From: Pedobacter polysacchareus
GTDB taxonomy: Bacteria > Bacteroidota > Bacteroidia > Sphingobacteriales > Sphingobacteriaceae
DNA length: 64,000 bases
Direction: 5' to 3'
NCBI RefSeq assembly: GCF_019802255.1
Contig: NZ_JAHYSS010000007.1
Coordinates: forward strand, 186,001 to 250,000
Part shown: positions 18,518-25,968 of the stretch, one piece after another
Position numbering within the stretch: position 1 is the stretch's first letter
How the letters are laid out: each line of letters starts with the position of its first letter
The notes under the pieces: generated by a model
Told to the model about the DNA's origin: nothing
What the model saw: only the letters and a program-made list of their open reading frames with translations
The model's database searches: none
Made by a program: the position numbers and the translations under genes

Positions 18518-18606
18518 TGAAAATATTTAGTAAACGCATAAAATGCTAGGATTAAAAAAATGAGCCAGCCAATTAGAAACCTATAAAACACCCGGTAATT
18601 ATCCAT
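18514..18606 (-). CDS. 30-residue single-helix membrane microprotein coupled to the symporter
   Basis: Previously unmarked tiny gene. Its ATG (18604-18606) shares a base with the TAA of the PIG-L gene (TAATG), and its TGA (18514-18516) overlaps the ATG of the symporter (ATGA). The product begins MDNYRVFYRF, followed by one hydrophobic helix (LIGWLIFLILAFYAF) and TKYFQ. Overlapping stop/start codons at both ends indicate translational coupling and are unlikely by chance. By analogy with small accessory subunits of some sodium:solute symporters it may stabilise or regulate the transporter, but I recognise no homologue. Confidence 0.8.
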   Translation of the reverse strand: MDNYRVFYRFLIGWLIFLILAFYAFTKYFQ

Positions 18607-21050
18607 TATTTCTTTTTTGAAAGCAGGTTTATAAACAGTCGGTAGGCGCCTGGAACTCCCGCAGGCAACTGCCTGAAAAAGGATAGGGAAGTATAAACAA
18701 ATTTACCTTTGCCATAATCGGCAACCAGTAAGGAACCACTTTTCTCCATATCACCGGTATCGTGCATTCCAAGGATCGGTGTATATTTTGGATCAACATC
18801 AACCGCAAAATATAAACCTCTTTCTTGTACCCAGCCTTCAAAATCCTGTTGACTGATTTTATTTGGATAATTTAAAGCAGGATGATTAGGCGCCAGTATA
18901 TGAACAGCTGCATCTTCCTCAGTTACCCTCTCGGTGGTTAAACGGAAAGGATAAGGTCCGATATGATCTAGTTTTAATGGGGAATTAACGTTGTATTGTA
19001 CCAATAAAACACCACCATTCTCCACATACTTCATCAGTTTTGGCTGCATGACGGTGATCTTAGTATTGATATTATATAAGCGAACGCCGGTTACAATGGC
19101 ATCAAAATGGGAAAGATCCCCGTTTAGAACTTGCTGCTCGGAAAGCTGGGTCAATTCAAAACCAATTTGCTTCAGAGATTCCGGGATCAGGTCGCCTGCC
19201 CCGGCTATATAACCAATTTTCTTACCGGCAAACTTCAAGTCAGTCTGGTCGATCTTTGCGGAAGCGAGTGGAAATAACGTTTGTAAAGGAATATGGTCAT
19301 AGTTCAACACCCCTAATCCTTGATGAAAAGTTTTCCCATTTACGTTGACATTCAACACCATTTCTCCAGCTTTAGCATTGGCGGCTGGACTCAATTTAAA
19401 AGTCAGCATTTCCTCTGCTCCTTTTTTACTGAGTTTAAAATCCAGCTGCTGCGGCGTCATTTTCCAGCCTTCTGGCAATTGCACCGTTAAGGTGCCACTT
19501 ACGGCTTTCTCCTGAAAGCTTTTCAGTGCCACAGTGATCATTTTACTCTCCTGACCATTAAAAAGGAAGGCATTTTCCTGGAAGGTCGCTGTTACTGGAG
19601 GAGCAATCACCAATGGCTGATAAACTTCTCCTCTTACGGGATCCGTAAATTTATATATGACAGGCACCTTTTTTTCGATCAGCTGATCTCCAATTTTAAT
19701 ATGAAATATCCCGTTTATGAAAGGTTCATTTTCCGGAAGTCCGATTAAAGATAAGTCATCTACAGTATAGCTTCCCTGTCCATGTTTTTTTGCCAGCCAG
19801 TAGGGCTGAGTAATTTGGGATGCCGTTCCAAATATCTTCCGGTCCAGCACAACCAATTGATTAGGCGCAAGCTGTACACTGGCTCCGGTACTTCCTTCGG
19901 TAACTAGAATAGGATAAGAGAAATCTTTTCCCGCTCTGGCGATCGCCTGTATTTTCACAGGAATAGAATCGTTCAAAGTATAGGCAGGATTCATGGCCGC
20001 TGCCTCCAGCCATACCCCAGAACAGGCAAGGATCAACTGATCCAGCAAATCCTGTTTAAATGCTTTCCCCTTCACTAATTCTTTTAATTTCAACAATTTT
20101 GGTACGGAGGCTCCAGGATTGGAAACCTGGTATTCGTTATTGATATCTGTCACCAATTGTTGGATTTGTTTGGCTCCAGGATATCTGCCAAGCGTAAAAT
20201 CCAGTCCTTCAAACAGGTCAGATTTCGCCTTTGATCCGGCAATAGGGCTAAAATATTCTAACGCTGCACCGCGTTGCTTTGCGGAACCAAACCCCTGACT
20301 TTTATGATTAGATCTGCTATCCGCGGCAATCTCCCCATAACTTTTGCCTAATAATACATTGTATGCACCAACATCAATCTTCAATTGATCATCGGCAGTC
20401 GTGTTCATTCCTCCAAAATTATAAGTATTCCAAACGATTCTTTTAGCTTGCCATGGTTTCACATAGGCCAATTGCTCAGGAAATTGTTTTGGATCTGCTG
20501 CGGCCACAAAGGCCTCGCGTGCGAGGATTGCGGAACCGGAATGATGCCCATGTCCAGCGCGTCCATCTTCCGGGAAACGGGTAATGATCACATCAGGCTG
20601 AAACTTACGAATCACCCATACAACATCAGCAAGAATTTTATTTTTATCCCAGATCTTGAAACTTTCTTCCGGGGTTTTAGAGAAGCCAAAATCATTGGCC
20701 CTGGTAAAGAACTGTTCTGCACCGTCCGTTTTTCTGGCGGCTAACAGCTCCTGGGTACGGATCAGGCCAAGTAATTCGCCCTGTTCATGACCAATTAGGT
20801 TTTGTCCGCCATCGCCCCTCGTGAGCGAGAGATACCCCGCTCTTACTTTTTTTTCTTTGGCCAGATAGGCCAGCAGGCGTGTATTTTCATCATCCGGATG
20901 CGCCGCGATATACAAAACACTGCCAGTCACATTTAGCGCTTCCAGGCCTTGCTTAATCTCGGCTGCATTCAGCTGCTGCACAGCAGATTGCGCTTTTAAA
21001 GAAAATGGAAGAACAAATGGTATTAAAAACAAATATTGACGAAGGTTCAT
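18606..21050 (-). CDS. Secreted PIG-L (LmbE-like) deacetylase, multidomain
   Basis: Probable zinc-dependent N-deacetylase of the PIG-L superfamily, exported by an N-terminal signal (LFLIPFVLPFSLKAQ). The catalytic domain (about residues 40-270) has the metal-binding motif AAHPDDE with His51 and a downstream HGHHSGSA motif. The middle (about 490-610) looks like an NEW3-type beta-sandwich (LTVQLPEGWKMTPQQLDFKL). The C-terminal 200 residues resemble a class-I glutamine-amidotransferase-like Rossmann domain (FDAIVTGVRLYN, GKGKFVYTSLSFFRQLP). At 814 residues it is much longer than single-domain LmbE enzymes. It is the first gene of a coupled set with the 30-residue microprotein and the symporter, so it may release a product that the symporter imports. 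Substrate unknown. Confidence 0.88.
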   Translation of the reverse strand: MNLRQYLFLIPFVLPFSLKAQSAVQQLNAAEIKQGLEALNVTGSVLYIAAHPDDENTRLLAYLAKEKKVRAGYLSLTRGDGGQNLIGHEQGELLGLIRTQELLAARKTDGAEQFFTRANDFGFSKTPEESFKIWDKNKILADVVWVIRKFQPDVIITRFPEDGRAGHGHHSGSAILAREAFVAAADPKQFPEQLAYVKPWQAKRIVWNTYNFGGMNTTADDQLKIDVGAYNVLLGKSYGEIAADSRSNHKSQGFGSAKQRGAALEYFSPIAGSKAKSDLFEGLDFTLGRYPGAKQIQQLVTDINNEYQVSNPGASVPKLLKLKELVKGKAFKQDLLDQLILACSGVWLEAAAMNPAYTLNDSIPVKIQAIARAGKDFSYPILVTEGSTGASVQLAPNQLVVLDRKIFGTASQITQPYWLAKKHGQGSYTVDDLSLIGLPENEPFINGIFHIKIGDQLIEKKVPVIYKFTDPVRGEVYQPLVIAPPVTATFQENAFLFNGQESKMITVALKSFQEKAVSGTLTVQLPEGWKMTPQQLDFKLSKKGAEEMLTFKLSPAANAKAGEMVLNVNVNGKTFHQGLGVLNYDHIPLQTLFPLASAKIDQTDLKFAGKKIGYIAGAGDLIPESLKQIGFELTQLSEQQVLNGDLSHFDAIVTGVRLYNINTKITVMQPKLMKYVENGGVLLVQYNVNSPLKLDHIGPYPFRLTTERVTEEDAAVHILAPNHPALNYPNKISQQDFEGWVQERGLYFAVDVDPKYTPILGMHDTGDMEKSGSLLVADYGKGKFVYTSLSFFRQLPAGVPGAYRLFINLLSKKK

Positions 21051-21146
21051 AAACAGATCTTAATATCCGAATGTAAATAAAACATCCTCAATCTGAAACT
21101 TAATTTCGTCAATATTTGTAATCAGGTTGTAAAACAAAAAGGCTAT

Positions 21147-21740
21147 TTACAATAAAATTTTACTGCTCACCTCTTTATCTATGGTGATAAATCCTGGATA
21201 TTTAATCAATGCACCGGCAACTTTAATACTCGGTCTGATTTTTAAAGTAAGTATTCCTTTTTTCTCTCCGCCGCCTTTATTTCCTTTAAGAAATTCTGTA
21301 ATCTCTCCCATCACTTTGCTATTGGATACAAAAGGATAAATATTTGCCACCATATCTACAGGGACAACAGTTGATTTTCCTCCTTCTACCTTTACTTCCT
21401 GGTTTACAAAACCAGAAGCAATTTCTGCTTTATTGATCAGGATCTTATATTCAAATTCATTTATTGCAGCATTATTGGGAGTTGGATTTGTAATTTCAAG
21501 GTTTATGCGTGCTTTTAAAGGCACATCTCGCCTTAACAAGCCTAGTGCTAATCCAGGAAGACTGGCCAAATTAAGCTCCTGACCATTCAGCAACCGCTTC
21601 ACATCTGTGCCTCCTAGAGAAATCTGATCAGCAGAAACTACTTTATAGGTGCATTTTTCCAGCGCTTTTATTTGCTGCCTGCTGACACTACAGCTTTGAA
21701 GGATAATCGCCGTTAGGCAAAGGATAATGATCTTTTTCAT
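21147..21740 (-). CDS. LEA-type-2-like lipoprotein
   Basis: A 197-residue lipoprotein with lipobox AIILQSC (Cys at residue 17). The mature part resembles a LEA14/WHy-type beta-sandwich: ARINLEITNPTPNNAAINEF followed by YKILINKAEIASGFVNQEV is the characteristic NPTPN-containing core. Such domains are linked to stress and desiccation tolerance in other organisms, but the bacterial role is unclear. It is the last of three minus-strand genes (TetR, DoxX, this one) and may share their transcript. Confidence 0.75.
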   Translation of the reverse strand: MKKIIILCLTAIILQSCSVSRQQIKALEKCTYKVVSADQISLGGTDVKRLLNGQELNLASLPGLALGLLRRDVPLKARINLEITNPTPNNAAINEFEYKILINKAEIASGFVNQEVKVEGGKSTVVPVDMVANIYPFVSNSKVMGEITEFLKGNKGGGEKKGILTLKIRPSIKVAGALIKYPGFITIDKEVSSKILL

Positions 21741-21818
21741 GATTTACTGTTCTTGTGTGTGACCTAGCTATAACGGATTATTCTGCCAATTGATATAAAA
21801 GACCTGCAGGATAAGTGT

Positions 21819-22250
21819 CTAACGTCTTCTTTTACTTTGGTTGCGGCTAATGAGGTGGTCAATGCTATATTTACCGCTTCCTGATACCAGTAGAAATAAG
21901 TAAACCAGCAAATAATGACAAGCCAGTTCTTTCTTTTCAAAAGGATCTGCTGCATGCACCATAAATATGGCGATCAGCATAGTTACTATTAAAGGGAGGA
22001 CTGCCAATCTGGTTCCTACTCCAAACAGTAATAATATTGAGCAGAAAAATTCAGCAAAAACAGCGAGTGCCAGGGAAGCAGTTTGACCGATTCCTAAGAA
22101 ATCCATAAATTCTATTGGGCCACCGGAGGTCAGGTATTGTAGTTTTGGATAACCATGTGTTAACATAAAAGCAGCGATGGCTACGCGCAAGACCAGCAAC
22201 ATAAAATGAATGCCCTCTTGATTAAAATTCGTGTTGAATAGTTTTCTCAT
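21819..22250 (-). CDS. DoxX-family membrane protein
   Basis: A 143-residue inner-membrane protein with four hydrophobic helices and DoxX-family features (LLVLRVAIAAFMLTHGYPKL, LAVFAEFFCSILLLFGVGTR). DoxX-like proteins are associated with redox or oxidative-stress membrane complexes, but their chemistry is not well defined. It lies 47 bp downstream of a TetR-family repressor gene on the same strand, so it is a likely target of that regulator. Confidence 0.87.
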   Translation of the reverse strand: MRKLFNTNFNQEGIHFMLLVLRVAIAAFMLTHGYPKLQYLTSGGPIEFMDFLGIGQTASLALAVFAEFFCSILLLFGVGTRLAVLPLIVTMLIAIFMVHAADPFEKKELACHYLLVYLFLLVSGSGKYSIDHLISRNQSKRRR

Positions 22251-22297
22251 TGACGTGGGTATGATTTAAAGGTGATAAGATGTATTAAAATTAAGAA

Positions 22298-22903
22298 TTA
22301 CTTCCTGTTTATGGAGATAATGAAGCCAGAAATTGCATCTTGAAGGATCATTTTCTTCGCTGCATCTGGTTTTCCTTCTTTTTGAATCATCTGAATAGAA
22401 ACCAGGCCATGAAGAATAGACAAATAAGTATGGTATTTTAAAAAATAGTCAGTTTCAGGATGACTGCTTTCTTCGATTGCGGTTTTGATGGTAGAAATCA
22501 TAATACCCGTAGCATTTTTCAGTTCTTCGATTTCGTTTACACGGTCGCAGGCCGGAATTCCTAAACCAAACATCAATTGATAATATTCCTTATGGTCAAA
22601 TGCAAAATCCCAATAAGCATGTGCCATGGCTTCCAATTGCTCTGCAGGAATGGTATATTGGTCTTTAACTGTTTGCAAAGTGTCCGCCAGTTTCTGAAAA
22701 CCTTCTTTGGTAAATTCTAAAAGAATCGCCTCTTTGTTTTCGAAGTGATTATAAATCACTGGAATGCTGTATTCTATGGCATCTGCAATTTTTCGGATAG
22801 ATAAAGATTGCCAGCCGTCAGAAATGACCTGCTGCCATGCTGCTTCTAAAATACTAGCCCTGAATTCTTCCCTTTGTCTGATTTTACGCTCTGCAATTCC
22901 CAT
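22298..22903 (-). CDS. TetR/AcrR-family transcriptional regulator
   Basis: A 201-residue repressor-type regulator. The N-terminal helix-turn-helix domain (about residues 10-60) contains SLSIRKIADAIEYSIPVIYN followed by HFENKEAILL, the typical TetR recognition region; the remainder is an all-helical ligand/dimer domain. It is followed by a DoxX gene and preceded by a perfect 13-bp palindrome 9 bp from its start codon, a strong sign of autoregulation. The inducer cannot be predicted. Confidence 0.94.
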   Translation of the reverse strand: MGIAERKIRQREEFRASILEAAWQQVISDGWQSLSIRKIADAIEYSIPVIYNHFENKEAILLEFTKEGFQKLADTLQTVKDQYTIPAEQLEAMAHAYWDFAFDHKEYYQLMFGLGIPACDRVNEIEELKNATGIMISTIKTAIEESSHPETDYFLKYHTYLSILHGLVSIQMIQKEGKPDAAKKMILQDAISGFIISINRK

Positions 22904-22911
22904 ATCATGTA

Positions 22912-22940
22912 TACTTTTGTTAACACCGTTAACAAAAGTA
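22912..22940. promoter_or_regulatory. Perfect 13-bp palindromic operator for the TetR-family regulator
   Basis: TACTTTTGTTAAC (22912-22924) and GTTAACAAAAGTA (22928-22940) are exact complements around a 3-bp centre. The element lies 9-37 bp upstream of the tetR start codon, where bound repressor would block transcription initiation. Size and symmetry suit a TetR-family dimer pair; no second copy was noticed in the window. Confidence 0.8.
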
Positions 22941-23020
22941 ATGGGTAAATTATATTTACAAAACTCTTTCCGCTATTCTGACTTAAATACAACAATCAGC
23001 ACAGGACCATATAGGGCGAG

Positions 23021-23617
23021 TTATTTATCCAGGATCAACCTAAAAGTCAGGTTGATTCTAGGCCCAGTTACTTTGACCGTTTTGGGCAGCCGATGCTCCC
23101 AATAACGCTGGGTTTCCCCTTTCATAATCAGCACACTCCCCGCAGTGAGGTCTATAGAAATGATTGGGAGTTTTTCTTTATACCTCCTGAATTGGAAAAT
23201 TCTATGAGCACCAAAACTCACAGAAGCGATGAAAGGGTATCTCCCCAGGCTCTTTTCATTGTCTCTATGCCAACCCATACTGTCGCTCCCATCCCGATAA
23301 TGGTTCAGCAAACACACATTAAATTTCACCTGATAACGCCTTTCAATCCTTTCCTTAATTGCTAATAAAGCCGCTGTCCAGGGTAAAGCATGCATGGTGA
23401 TCCCAGAATAGCTATAGCTCAGCTCCGGATCCCCATAAAAGGCAGTAAACCGTGGCTGTAGAACAGTTTTACCAAAAATCTGGATCGGTTCCTGTTTCCA
23501 GCTGATGCCAGTAGTCAGTTCATCAAAAAACACATTACTTTCTTCTTCCGTAAAAAAACCTGGAAGGAACAACGCCTCTCCGGGAATGGGAAGAAGGTTT
23601 ACATGATCTCCGTACAT
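23021..23617 (-). CDS. alkB: AlkB-type 2-oxoglutarate/Fe(II)-dependent dioxygenase
   Basis: Oxidative DNA/RNA demethylase that reverses alkylation damage such as 1-methyladenine and 3-methylcytosine. The 198-residue protein carries the iron ligands His117 and Asp119 (WHRDNE) and His175, and the 2-oxoglutarate-binding RxNxTxR motif from Arg187 to Arg193 (RINLTFR). The layout resembles ALKBH2/3-type enzymes common in Bacteroidota. Monocistronic on the minus strand, divergent from a LytTR response-regulator gene. The symbol is used at family level. Confidence 0.93.
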   Translation of the reverse strand: MYGDHVNLLPIPGEALFLPGFFTEEESNVFFDELTTGISWKQEPIQIFGKTVLQPRFTAFYGDPELSYSYSGITMHALPWTAALLAIKERIERRYQVKFNVCLLNHYRDGSDSMGWHRDNEKSLGRYPFIASVSFGAHRIFQFRRYKEKLPIISIDLTAGSVLIMKGETQRYWEHRLPKTVKVTGPRINLTFRLILDK

Positions 23618-23884
23618 CGAGTATGATAAGCTAAATTTATTTAAAGATAGCTCATTTAAAATGATCTTTACCTAATAATGCAGATGGAAAACACCGAAGT
23701 ATTTTAACCATCTGCAATTCTCCCCCCACTTATCCGCTCTAAAAAATCTTTCTGCTCTGATTGATTTAGTAAGACAAAATTAGATCGGTTTAATGCATGT
23801 AGAAAGCGAGAATAGGTAGAAAGGCATAATCAATCGTTAAACAAGCTAAAAAACACTTTCATTTTTTGATCATTTATAACTATT

Positions 23885-24604
23885 TTGAACAAGGTTAACT
23901 TAATGCTCATGAATTGCCTCATCGTTGACGATCATAAAATCGCCCGAACTACGCTCAAAAAACTGATCAGTCTGGACAGTTCGCTTACCCTTGCCGGGGA
24001 ATGCAGCAATGCTGAAGAAGCTTATAATCAAATTATCAACCAGCCTATTGACCTCTTATTTCTGGACATTGAAATGCCCGGTATGACGGGAATGGAATTG
24101 GTAAAAAGCCTTGGAAAAAGCAGCCCGATGATTATTTTCACCACTTCGGAGCGGAACTATGCTGCCGATGCTTTTGACCTTAATGTGATTGATTTCATGA
24201 TCAAACCAGTCAGTCCGGTCAGGTTTCTTCAATCCATGGAACGCTTGCGGGAGTTTGTAAAGACCAAAACATTCAGCACTGCTATCAGGGATAAAGATTA
24301 TATTTTCATCAGGGATTCCAATACGATCAGAAGATTATCGCTCGACCAGGTTTTATTTCTGGAGGCACAGGGTGATTACGTACAAATATATGTCAGCGAC
24401 CATACCTACCTCATTCATTCGACCTTGAAATCGGTAGTTGATAAGCTGCCCGACAATACTTTCCTTAGGGTTCACCGCTCTTTTATCGTTAATATCAGCA
24501 AAATAGATACCCTGGAAGGCAGCACTCTAGTCCTCGGTAAAAACTTCGTTCCTGTTTCCGATGCGTACCGTGCAGCCTTAAATAAACGCCTGCAAATTTT
24601 ATAA
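23885..24604 (+). CDS. LytTR-family response regulator
   Basis: DNA-binding response regulator of 239 residues. The receiver domain (about 10-125) has the acidic pair in CLIVDDHK, phospho-acceptor Asp61 in LLFLDIEMPGM, a Thr/Ser in FTTSERNYA and the conserved Lys in MIKPVSP. The LytTR DNA-binding domain (about 140-239) contains YIFIRDSNTIRRL, VLFLEAQGDYVQIY and FLRVHRSFIVN. No histidine kinase is adjacent; the next gene encodes an HPt protein. An alternative start at the seventh or ninth codon is possible. Targets unknown. Confidence 0.95.
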   Translation: MNKVNLMLMNCLIVDDHKIARTTLKKLISLDSSLTLAGECSNAEEAYNQIINQPIDLLFLDIEMPGMTGMELVKSLGKSSPMIIFTTSERNYAADAFDLNVIDFMIKPVSPVRFLQSMERLREFVKTKTFSTAIRDKDYIFIRDSNTIRRLSLDQVLFLEAQGDYVQIYVSDHTYLIHSTLKSVVDKLPDNTFLRVHRSFIVNISKIDTLEGSTLVLGKNFVPVSDAYRAALNKRLQIL

Positions 24605-24658
24605 ATCAGGAACTGGCTTATTTTTTGCTTATAATAGTTAATTATCGCAACTCAACAA

Positions 24659-25033
24659 ATGCCTCAACCTAACTCCTATACTGCTCCAGAATACGAATAT
24701 ATAGACCTCAGCTATATTGAAACCCTTAGCAATGGAGACTTAGCCTTTGAAAAAGAGATTGTAGAAATTTTTATTGATCAAATTCTCGAAGACCTCCATC
24801 TATTGAATACAAATTTCAATGAAGGCAATTTTAATCAACTGAAACAAAGTGCCCATTACATGCTGCCCAGTATTTCTATTCTTGGCTTAGAAAACAAGCT
24901 AAAAACAGAACTGGAAGCCTTGGATGCTTTAGATGCTCCTTATAAAATGCTAAAAAAACATGTGCATACCATTACCACGGTATGCCAAAAGGCGAGAAAT
25001 GAAGCAATTTCCTTGGTGCATACGTTAAGTTAA
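24659..25033 (+). CDS. HPt-domain phosphotransfer protein
   Basis: A 124-residue all-helical protein matching a histidine phosphotransfer domain. The motif KQSAHYMLPSISILGL carries the predicted phospho-accepting His66 and the following hydrophobic/Gly positions of the HPt helix pair. It lies 54 bp downstream of the LytTR regulator gene on the same strand. This suggests a phosphorelay in which a distant hybrid kinase passes phosphate through this protein to a regulator, perhaps its neighbour. No kinase gene is adjacent. Confidence 0.8.
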   Translation: MPQPNSYTAPEYEYIDLSYIETLSNGDLAFEKEIVEIFIDQILEDLHLLNTNFNEGNFNQLKQSAHYMLPSISILGLENKLKTELEALDALDAPYKMLKKHVHTITTVCQKARNEAISLVHTLS

Positions 25034-25055
25034 GCAACCAGTCGGCAGCCTTAGC

Positions 25056-25832
25056 TCAATTGAAAAGCTGCTGTTCTGCTGTATAATAAGTTTTCCTCGC
25101 GCCGCTTTTATGAATGAGGATCTCTGCACCAGTTGGACTTTTGGGATTGTGCTGCGTATGAACTTTTAGAAAATCTCTGAACTCCCCGGTTATACTTGCA
25201 GGATGTACTTTTCTGATTTCTTTTACCGCATCTGTCAGCACTTTATGAATGGCATAATGTAAATCATTTACCTTTTCTTCAGGGATCTTTCCGGCAATAG
25301 AAAAGGGAGAAATCCTGGCTGTCCATAAGATCTCATCAGCATACGCATTGCCTATTCCTCTAATTTGCTGCTGGTCTAGTAATATCCCTTTAATAGCTGA
25401 CTTTTTACCTTTTAAATGCTCCTTTAAAAACTCTGGTGTTACTTTTTCATCCAGTGCATCCGGTGCAGCTGCAAGCGCAGGATTCAAGGTTGGTGTTGCA
25501 ATCTTTTGCGGATCTGACATCACTAAGCCCAGATCACCCTCAAAACACAGCGCTATAACCGGATATTTAATCGCATAAATTTCTTCAAAGAAATGCAATT
25601 GCCCCCTTAACATGAGGTGTAATGCCAGCACATCTTTTTCAAAGTTAAAATGAAGTTCCTTCCCGGATCGGGTCACAGATTTCAGTAGCTGACCATTCAG
25701 TACCTCCCTCAATTTTTCAGGAGTTACATTCAGTTTTTTATCATTAGGCACTTCTACTGTACTCAATTTTCTACCGGCAAAGGCTTCATTAAGGTTTGCA
25801 CTGAATACTTCTAAATCTGGTAATTCTGGCAT
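25056..25832 (-). CDS. Fpg/Nei-family DNA glycosylase lacking the zinc finger
   Basis: Base-excision-repair enzyme of the Fpg/Nei family, 258 residues. The N-terminus MPELPD has the catalytic Pro (exposed after Met removal) and Glu at position 3; the usual second Glu is Asp. The helix-two-turn-helix segment (ILLDQQQIRGIGNAYADEIL) is intact, including the essential Asn. The C-terminus keeps the shape of the zinc-finger hairpin (GAEILIHKSGARKTYYTAEQ) but none of the four cysteines; the whole protein has only one Cys, at about residue 96. This is the zincless-finger arrangement known from NEIL1. Convergent with the HPt gene. Lesion specificity cannot be assigned. Confidence 0.87.
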   Translation of the reverse strand: MPELPDLEVFSANLNEAFAGRKLSTVEVPNDKKLNVTPEKLREVLNGQLLKSVTRSGKELHFNFEKDVLALHLMLRGQLHFFEEIYAIKYPVIALCFEGDLGLVMSDPQKIATPTLNPALAAAPDALDEKVTPEFLKEHLKGKKSAIKGILLDQQQIRGIGNAYADEILWTARISPFSIAGKIPEEKVNDLHYAIHKVLTDAVKEIRKVHPASITGEFRDFLKVHTQHNPKSPTGAEILIHKSGARKTYYTAEQQLFN

Positions 25833-25925
25833 AATAAAAAGTTCAAAAATGAAAATACATTTATGGTGTTAAAACAAATTAAAACGATGATAGTTTGCGT
25901 TAACTCTTGTTCGGAACGGATTTCT

Positions 25926-25960
25926 AAAAAAACCTACCTGCAAGAACAGGTAGGTTTTTT
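25926..25960. terminator. Rho-independent terminator after the GH2 gene
   Basis: Perfect 14-bp stem (AAAAAACCTACCTG at 25927-25940 with CAGGTAGGTTTTTT at 25947-25960) and a 6-nt loop. It starts 9 bp beyond the stop codon of the GH2 gene on the minus strand and marks the end of the polysaccharide-utilization operon. Confidence 0.9.
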
Positions 25961-25968
25961 ATAGATAA

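Noticed and set aside
21764..21955. 63-codon minus-strand ORF overlapping doxX
   Set aside because: It is a shifted frame of the doxX 3-prime end and downstream spacer; doxX explains the coding signal.
25868..25963. 25-codon plus-strand ORF between fpg and the GH2 terminator
   Set aside because: Its second half is the terminator hairpin itself; no helix or signal pattern.
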